9,515 nucleotides of DNA, from assembly GCA_934091015.1 (NCBI GenBank), contig CAKOKM010000039.1, positions 1 to 9,515 of the forward strand. The letters are read 5' to 3'. The translations under genes were made by a program, and so were the position numbers. Positions 6,852-9,515 of the stretch are shown one piece after another. The notes under the pieces are model-generated. The model had not been told where the DNA came from and searched no databases. It worked only from the letters and a program-made list of their open reading frames with translations. Position 1 is the first letter of the stretch; every line of letters begins with the position of its first letter. The stretch is from an uncultured Bacilli bacterium. Its GTDB lineage: Bacteria > Bacillota_I > Bacilli_A > RF39 > UBA660.

Positions 6852-6883
6852 CGACATTTTATTCACTTTAAATATTTTATAAT
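6850..6883 (+). promoter_or_regulatory. Spo0A box and spoIIG-type promoter
   Basis: TTCGACA (6850-6856) is the exact reverse complement of the Spo0A box TGTCGAA, and on that strand it is followed by a run of A as in strong boxes. A TATAAT (6878-6883) follows after 21 bases, with no good -35 element at normal spacing. The B. subtilis spoIIG promoter is known to be sigma-A-dependent, to have an overlong (22-bp) spacer and to need Spo0A~P bound over the -35 region. This arrangement looks the same. The predicted leader is very short, so the exact -10 remains uncertain. Confidence 0.6.
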
Positions 6884-6900
6884 CTAAAAGGTGATGATAA

Positions 6901-7665
6901 ATGGTAATATATGTTGACTTAATAATTTTATTTAACTTTTTAATTGATTTACTATTATTAATAGGCGTATCAGTTCTATTAAAAAGAAAAACCAATATCA
7001 TACGTATAATTATTGCCTCAATTTTCGGATCATTATCAACAATTTTATTATTTTATTTAAACAACAACTTACTCTTAATAACATACAAATTTATAACTAG
7101 CATCATTATGATAATAATCAGTTTTAAATATCAAAATTTTAATTATTTCAAAGATAATTTAGTTTATTTATATATCTTAAGCATTATCTTAGGAGGAACA
7201 ATTTATCTACTTAATGATACAGTTACTTTATCAAATAAAGGTTACATATTTGAAAATAATGGCTTAAAAATAAATCTTTACTTACTTCTATTAATCAGTC
7301 CAATCATCTTAATTAAATATATAAATAAACAAAAACATTATCAAACTGAATATCAAAATTATTATAATATTGAAATTTATTACAACAATAAAGTTATTAA
7401 AGATACCGCTTTTTTAGATACAGGAAATAAATTAAAAGATCCATACTTTCATAAACCGATTATTTTAGTAAATTCATCATTAATAGAAGACCATATTAAA
7501 ACATTTCTAGTCCCATACTATACAGTTAACAATAAAGATTTATTAGAAGTATTTTTCCCTGAAAAAATATTAGTTAATAATAAAAAAACTAAAAAAGCAT
7601 TAATTGGTTTATCTGATGTAAACATAAATGGAATAAAAATTATATTAAATAAGGAGATACTATGA
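6901..7665 (+). CDS. spoIIGA: Sigma-E processing peptidase SpoIIGA
   Basis: A 254-residue membrane aspartic protease that cleaves the pro-sequence from pro-sigma-E in the mother cell after the forespore signal arrives. The N-terminal half has five hydrophobic segments (about 2-27, 32-53, 57-76, 85-106, 122-141), as in B. subtilis SpoIIGA. The C-terminal soluble part contains the catalytic motif LDTGNKLKDP, with D173-T174-G175; B. subtilis uses D183 in the same DTGN context. The protein is about 55 residues shorter than the B. subtilis form (309), mainly after the catalytic region. AAAGGTGATG precedes the ATG. Its TGA overlaps the sigE ATG in an ATGA, indicating translational coupling with its own substrate. 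The preceding Spo0A box suggests onset at the start of sporulation. Confidence 0.9.
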   Translation: MVIYVDLIILFNFLIDLLLLIGVSVLLKRKTNIIRIIIASIFGSLSTILLFYLNNNLLLITYKFITSIIMIIISFKYQNFNYFKDNLVYLYILSIILGGTIYLLNDTVTLSNKGYIFENNGLKINLYLLLLISPIILIKYINKQKHYQTEYQNYYNIEIYYNNKVIKDTAFLDTGNKLKDPYFHKPIILVNSSLIEDHIKTFLVPYYTVNNKDLLEVFFPEKILVNNKKTKKALIGLSDVNINGIKIILNKEIL

Positions 7666-8354
7666 GAAAATTAATTGATTTAATATTTAAGATATTAAAA
7701 ATAGATAATAGTTTATTATTTATCGGAAGTACTGATATTTTACCTCCACCTCTATCTAAAGAAGAAGAATTAGAAGAAATAATTAAAAGTAAACAAGGTG
7801 ACATAGTTGCTAGAAATAAACTTATAGAACACAATCTTAGATTAGTAGTTTTTTTAGCTAAAAAATATGAGAGTACCGGTTATGATCTAGAAGATTTAGT
7901 ATCTATTGGATCTATTGGCTTAATTAAAGGAATTGAAACTTATAAACCAGATAAAAATATTAGATTAGCAACTTATGCATCCCGTTGTATTGCCAATGAG
8001 ATTTTAATGTATATTCGTAAAAATAAAAAAAGAAAAACCGAAGTTTCTTTAGAAGATGCTATTAACTATGATCCTGAAGGTAACGAATTACATTTAGAGG
8101 ATATCTTAGGTACTGATAATAATGTTGTATTTGATGAATTTTCTTTAAAAGTAGATAAAGATTTATTAAAAAAAGAATTAATTAAGTTAAATGACCGTGA
8201 AAAAGAAATAATGACTCTTCGATATGGCTTAAATAACAATGAAGAATATACTCAAAAAGAAGTAGCTGCTATGTTAGGTATAAGTCAGTCCTATATATCT
8301 CGTATTGAAAAGAAGGTTATTAAAAAACTCCAAACACTTATGGAGGTTAAATAA
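7662..8354 (+). CDS. sigE: Sporulation sigma factor sigma-E (pro-form)
   Basis: A 230-residue mother-cell sigma factor. A short amphipathic pro-sequence (MRKLIDLIFKILKIDNSLL) is followed by FIGSTDILPPPLS, which aligns with the YIGGSEALPPPLS after the B. subtilis cleavage site. Cleavage would therefore be near L19/F20, giving a pro-sequence of about 19 residues rather than 27. Region 2 is clear (NLRLVVFLAKKYE, then DLEDLVSIGSIGLIKGIETY, then LATYASRCIANEILMYIR). Region 4 ends with the helix-turn-helix YTQKEVAAMLGISQSYISRI. It starts within the spoIIGA stop; AAGGAG lies 7 bases before the ATG. In B. subtilis sigG follows directly. Here a pair of small toxin-like modules follows instead, and no terminator is obvious after the stop. 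Confidence 0.95.
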   Translation: MRKLIDLIFKILKIDNSLLFIGSTDILPPPLSKEEELEEIIKSKQGDIVARNKLIEHNLRLVVFLAKKYESTGYDLEDLVSIGSIGLIKGIETYKPDKNIRLATYASRCIANEILMYIRKNKKRKTEVSLEDAINYDPEGNELHLEDILGTDNNVVFDEFSLKVDKDLLKKELIKLNDREKEIMTLRYGLNNNEEYTQKEVAAMLGISQSYISRIEKKVIKKLQTLMEVK

Positions 8355-8452
8355 TGTTATGTGATATGCAATTTTTATGCAATTTTTTATGCAATTTTTA
8401 TAATTTTAATATATTGAAAATCCGTATAATTTTTGCTACAATGAATATGTAA
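8354..8452 (+). CDS. Possible 32-residue ORF overlapping the sigE stop
   Basis: The ATG shares its A with the sigE TAA (TAATG), and GGAGG lies 7 bases before it inside the sigE 3' end, an ideal site. The product (MLCDMQFLCNFLCNFYNF..., ending ATMNM) contains the repeated unit FLCN, which arises from a three-fold ATGCAATTTTT DNA repeat. It runs through the promoter of the first small RNA. I recognise no family. The good ribosome site may be coincidental, since the same bases encode Met-Glu-Val-Lys of sigma-E. Confidence 0.22.
   Translation: MLCDMQFLCNFLCNFYNFNILKIRIIFATMNM
8366..8399 (+). repeat. Three tandem copies of ATGCAATTTTT
   Basis: Units at 8366-8376, 8377-8388 (one extra T) and 8389-8399, in direct order, 11 bases after sigE and just upstream of the first small-RNA promoter. 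This could be slippage-prone microsatellite DNA or a protein-binding site. Confidence 0.85.
8414..8442 (+). promoter_or_regulatory. Promoter of antitoxin-like RNA, copy 1
   Basis: TTGAAA (8414-8419), 17-base spacer, TACAAT (8437-8442). The start is expected near 8449. The spacing and the TTTTTGC-TAxAAT context are conserved in copy 2. Confidence 0.75.
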
Positions 8453-8469
8453 GGAAAACTTACATAAAA

Positions 8470-8506
8470 TAAAAAGGAACACCTAATTTTGGTTAGTTAT
8501 TAGGTG
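8470..8506 (-). terminator. Terminator of toxin-like mRNA, copy 1
   Basis: On the minus strand CACCTAAT, an 11-base loop and ATTAGGTG form an 8-bp stem followed by TTCCTTTTT. The same bases form the central stem of the antitoxin-like RNA on the other strand. The peptide mRNA therefore spans about 8710 to 8470 and overlaps the small RNA by roughly 95 bases. Confidence 0.6.
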
Positions 8507-8526
8507 ATTACCCTTTATCAAAGTTT

Positions 8527-8565
8527 ATCACCAAAACCCCCAAAAAGTTTATGGTGATTTTTTTA
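8527..8565 (+). terminator. Terminator of antitoxin-like RNA, copy 1
   Basis: ATCACCA (8527-8533) pairs with TGGTGAT (8552-8558), extended by AAAC/GTTT, around a C/A-rich loop and followed by seven T. The T tract overlaps the stop codon of the opposite-strand peptide. Confidence 0.85.
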
Positions 8566-8643
8566 TATCAATTTAATTATAATAAATAACAATATAAAAA
8601 TAATTACTATAAGAAAAAGGATTAAATAATCGATTTTTCTCAT
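8563..8643 (-). CDS. Toxin-like hydrophobic peptide (26 aa), copy 1
   Basis: A 26-residue peptide: MRKIDYL, then an uninterrupted Ile/Leu/Phe/Val stretch of about 16 residues, then K24, Leu, Ile. It is one membrane helix with basic ends. AAAGGAG lies 7 bases before ATG on the minus strand. The gene is missed by ordinary gene calling because of its length. Copy 2 encodes the identical peptide although four codons differ, all at silent positions (Lys, Ile, Leu, Ile), which is strong evidence for selection on the protein. Length, hydrophobicity, a structured 5' leader and a convergent antisense RNA match type I toxins (Fst/Ldr, TxpA, Ibs), but the sequence matches no named one I know. It would act on the inner face of the cell membrane. 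Toxicity is inference. Confidence 0.78.
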   Translation of the reverse strand: MRKIDYLILFLIVIIFILLFIIIKLI

Positions 8644-8716
8644 AAAACCACTCCTTTCTTTAAAATATTAAAGGTATGGAGTAATCACCCAAACATATTA
8701 GATGTTCCTGAAAAAT

Positions 8717-8746
8717 AATATAACAAATAGGTTATAAGATAGTCAA
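8717..8746 (-). promoter_or_regulatory. Promoter of toxin-like mRNA, copy 1
   Basis: On the minus strand TTGACT (8746-8741), 18-base spacer, TATATT (8722-8717); start near 8710. The same hexamers and spacing occur in copy 2 although the spacer bases differ. The leader of about 66 nt begins with a small hairpin (8706-8692). It also contains GGTGATTAC (8689-8681), complementary over 9 bases to the mRNA's own 3' end (8511-8503). Confidence 0.7.
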
Positions 8747-8788
8747 TATAAATATATGAATATTCGTTAAATTATTATAGCAACACTA

Positions 8789-8817
8789 TTGAAGATAAAA
8801 AAGATTTTTGCTATAAT
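8789..8817 (+). promoter_or_regulatory. Promoter of antitoxin-like RNA, copy 2
   Basis: TTGAAG (8789-8794), 17-base spacer, TATAAT (8812-8817); start near 8824. The perfect -10 suggests higher strength than copy 1 (TACAAT). Confidence 0.78.
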
Positions 8818-8842
8818 GAATACGTAAGCAAAGCTTACATAA

Positions 8843-8879
8843 AATAAAAAAGGAACATCTAATTTTGGTCAGTTAGATG
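8843..8879 (-). terminator. Terminator of toxin-like mRNA, copy 2
   Basis: On the minus strand CATCTAA, a 10-base loop and TTAGATG are followed by TTCCTTTTTT. This is the counterpart of 8470-8506 and overlaps the central stem of the antisense RNA. Confidence 0.58.
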
Positions 8880-8897
8880 ATTACCAATTTGTTGTTT

Positions 8898-8934
8898 TCA
8901 CCAAAACCCCCAAAAAGTTTATGGTGATTTTTTT
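8898..8934 (+). terminator. Terminator of antitoxin-like RNA, copy 2
   Basis: TCACCA (8898-8903) pairs with TGGTGA (8922-8927), extended by AAAC/GTTT, followed by seven T. The loop and distal arm are identical to copy 1. Confidence 0.83.
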
Positions 8935-9013
8935 ATATCAATTTAATAATAATAAATAATAATATAAAAATAATTACAATAAGAAAAAGGATTAAATAAT
9001 CGATCTTTCTCAT
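8933..9013 (-). CDS. Toxin-like hydrophobic peptide (26 aa), copy 2
   Basis: Encodes exactly the same 26 residues as the gene at 8563-8643, with four silent codon differences (AAG for AAA, ATT for ATA twice, TTA for TTG) and no replacement changes. The ribosome site is GAAGGGAG, slightly altered from copy 1, at the same distance from ATG. The stop codon again lies in the T tract of the antisense RNA terminator. A single membrane-spanning, type I toxin-like peptide; function inferred from the arrangement only. Confidence 0.78.
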   Translation of the reverse strand: MRKIDYLILFLIVIIFILLFIIIKLI

Positions 9014-9085
9014 AAAACCACTCCCTTCTTTAAATATTAAAGATATGGAGTAATCACCCAAACATATTAGATGTCCCTAAAAATT

Positions 9086-9115
9086 AATATAATAAATAGA
9101 ATATTCATTAGTCAA
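9086..9115 (-). promoter_or_regulatory. Promoter of toxin-like mRNA, copy 2
   Basis: On the minus strand TTGACT (9115-9110), 18-base spacer, TATATT (9091-9086); start near 9079. The leader keeps the GGTGATTAC element (9058-9050), which can pair with GTAATCATC at the mRNA 3' end (8884-8876) with one G-U pair. Confidence 0.7.
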
Positions 9116-9162
9116 CATAAAATAAATGAAATATCGTTAATTATTAAATCTAAAATGTTTCC

Positions 9163-9191
9163 TTGATTAAACTTAATTCATATATTATAAT
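9163..9191 (+). promoter_or_regulatory. Strong sigma-A promoter giving a probably leaderless mRNA
   Basis: TTGATT (9163-9168), exactly 17 bases, TATAAT (9186-9191). The expected start (6-8 bases after the -10) is at or next to the ATG at 9198. No Shine-Dalgarno sequence is present upstream of that ATG. Confidence 0.72.
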
Positions 9192-9197
9192 TTAATC

Positions 9198-9515
9198 ATG
9201 AATAAAGATAGTAGTTTTTTTACAATTAACAAGCTTTTAAGGTCAATCGTATTTATTTTTATAGATACCTTTTTTTCAATGTATTTTTTTAAACTAGTAA
9301 ATTATCAAATTTACCCTATGGCAAAATATTATTTATTTACCTATATATTCTTATTTATAGGATTTTTCATAATAAGAAAATTTATTAAAAAAGAAATTAA
9401 AGTTGGTTACTACAGATTAAGTGTCAGCCTTTTAGCAATCTATTTAACATTAATACTTTTATTAAAAGAAAATATTCCTAAATATATTTCTTTAATTGGA
9501 TTAATAAAAGGTTTA
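9198..9515 (+). CDS. Membrane transporter, 5' part, possibly MFS family (cut by window end)
   Basis: An open frame of 106 codons running off the window. The start is chosen because ATG 9198 follows a consensus promoter directly; a later in-frame ATG is at codon 28. The N-terminus is short and polar (MNKDSSFFTINKLLR). It is followed by at least three hydrophobic segments (about 15-36, 43-62 and 76-92), with a basic loop RKFIKKEIK between the second and third. The alternating helix and basic-loop pattern (LLR..FIFIDTFFSMYFFKL...) resembles small Firmicutes major facilitator proteins, but I see no diagnostic motif in this fragment, so the substrate and family are uncertain. It is transcribed away from the toxin-like modules. 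Confidence 0.6.
   Translation, partial: MNKDSSFFTINKLLRSIVFIFIDTFFSMYFFKLVNYQIYPMAKYYLFTYIFLFIGFFIIRKFIKKEIKVGYYRLSVSLLAIYLTLILLLKENIPKYISLIGLIKGL

Larger units (their letters stand above)
8449..8565 (+). ncRNA. Antitoxin-like small RNA, copy 1
   Basis: A predicted RNA of about 117 nt. In order it has a small 5' stem (GTAAG 8449-8453 with CTTAC 8459-8463), a central stem (CACCTAAT 8480-8487 with ATTAGGTG 8499-8506, 11-base loop) and a terminator hairpin (8527-8558) with a T tract. It is fully antisense to the 3' untranslated end of the peptide mRNA from the opposite strand and overlaps its stop codon. In copy 2 the central stem has a compensatory change (C-G to T-A), which supports a real RNA structure. 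Role by analogy with TxpA/RatA and BsrG/SR4: pairing with the toxin mRNA 3' end to trigger its decay. Confidence 0.7.
8414..8777. repeat. Tandem duplication, copy 1 (type I toxin-antitoxin-like unit)
   Basis: A unit of about 360 bp, repeated at 8789-9147. It holds a plus-strand small-RNA gene and a minus-strand peptide gene that converge. Promoters, the terminator and the peptide are conserved between copies. The loop and linker parts of the small RNA and the spacers have diverged. Confidence 0.85.
8824..8934 (+). ncRNA. Antitoxin-like small RNA, copy 2
   Basis: A predicted RNA of about 111 nt with the same layout as copy 1. The 5' stem is extended to 6 bp (GTAAGC 8824-8829 with GCTTAC 8833-8838). 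The central stem CATCTAA (8856-8862) pairs with TTAGATG (8873-8879), with one base pair changed on both sides relative to copy 1. The terminator is at 8898-8934. The segment after the central stem (8886-8898) differs from copy 1, so each RNA probably prefers its own mRNA. Confidence 0.7.
8789..9147. repeat. Tandem duplication, copy 2 (type I toxin-antitoxin-like unit)
   Basis: The second copy of the unit at 8414-8777, in the same orientation and starting about 375 bases later. It is nearly identical from the antitoxin terminator through the peptide gene to its leader. It is diverged in the central part of the small RNA (8863-8898) and in promoter spacers. Confidence 0.85.

Noticed and set aside
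6666..7001. Open frames 6666-6887 (+) and 6810-7001 (-)
   Set aside because: The first is out of frame with the pseudopilin end and runs through its terminator. The second crosses the spoIIGA promoter and start on the wrong strand.
7640..7834. Minus-strand frame over the spoIIGA/sigE junction
   Set aside because: It is antisense to the conserved sigma-E pro-sequence and has no ribosome site.
8414..9147. CRISPR array or riboswitch as explanation of the repeated non-coding region
   Set aside because: Only two long units exist rather than many short repeats with spacers. Each contains a conserved peptide frame and opposing promoters, which a riboswitch would not explain.
1..9515. tRNA, rRNA, insertion sequences or attachment sites
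   Set aside because: No cloverleaf with a TTCRANY arm, no transposase frame and no terminal inverted repeats or target duplications were seen.

Overview
The window comes from a very AT-rich (roughly a quarter G+C), endospore-forming member of the Bacillota, probably one of the low-GC uncultured Bacilli lineages of animal guts. The evidence is the spoIIGA-sigE pair, a SpoVB/MurJ-family flippase, a Cse60-like sporulation peptide and strong AGGAGG-type ribosome binding sites. TGA is used as a stop and Trp is encoded by TGG, so the code is standard and this is not a Mycoplasma.

Layout. Bases 1-250 hold a short unexplained transcription unit: promoter, possible structured RNA or broken small ORF, and terminator. 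Next are a DUF5684-like membrane protein with a C-terminal zinc ribbon (296-1198), thymidine kinase (1275-1811), a 59-residue Cse60-like peptide (1869-2048) and a polysaccharide/lipid flippase (2068-3711). A Met/Asn/Gly-rich coiled-coil protein on the minus strand (3708-4034) converges on the flippase gene; their stop codons overlap and its terminator lies inside the flippase coding sequence. trmB (4096-4710) overlaps a 702-residue pseudopilin-like protein (4700-6808). A terminator, a perfect Spo0A box and the spoIIGA-sigE operon follow (6901-8354).

The most interesting parts are two. First, the pseudopilin-like gene carries two short patches whose composition differs sharply from the rest of the gene. 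One (5942-6052) is GC-rich with no A in any third codon position. The other (6701-6787) is 25 NNT codons out of 29. Both sit at the C-type-lectin-like ends of repeated domains (W...G[VI]xPA[LF]). This is the pattern expected of diversity-generating retroelement (DGR) variable regions, although no reverse transcriptase or template repeat lies in the window.

Second, bases 8414-9147 hold two tandem copies of a roughly 360-bp unit. On the minus strand each encodes the same 26-residue hydrophobic peptide, with only synonymous differences between copies. Each also has a convergent, strongly promoted small RNA on the plus strand that overlaps the 3' end of the peptide mRNA. This looks like a duplicated, apparently undescribed type I toxin-antitoxin module directly downstream of sigE.

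The window ends in a truncated membrane transporter gene (9198 onward) whose promoter places the transcription start at or next to its ATG, so it is probably leaderless.
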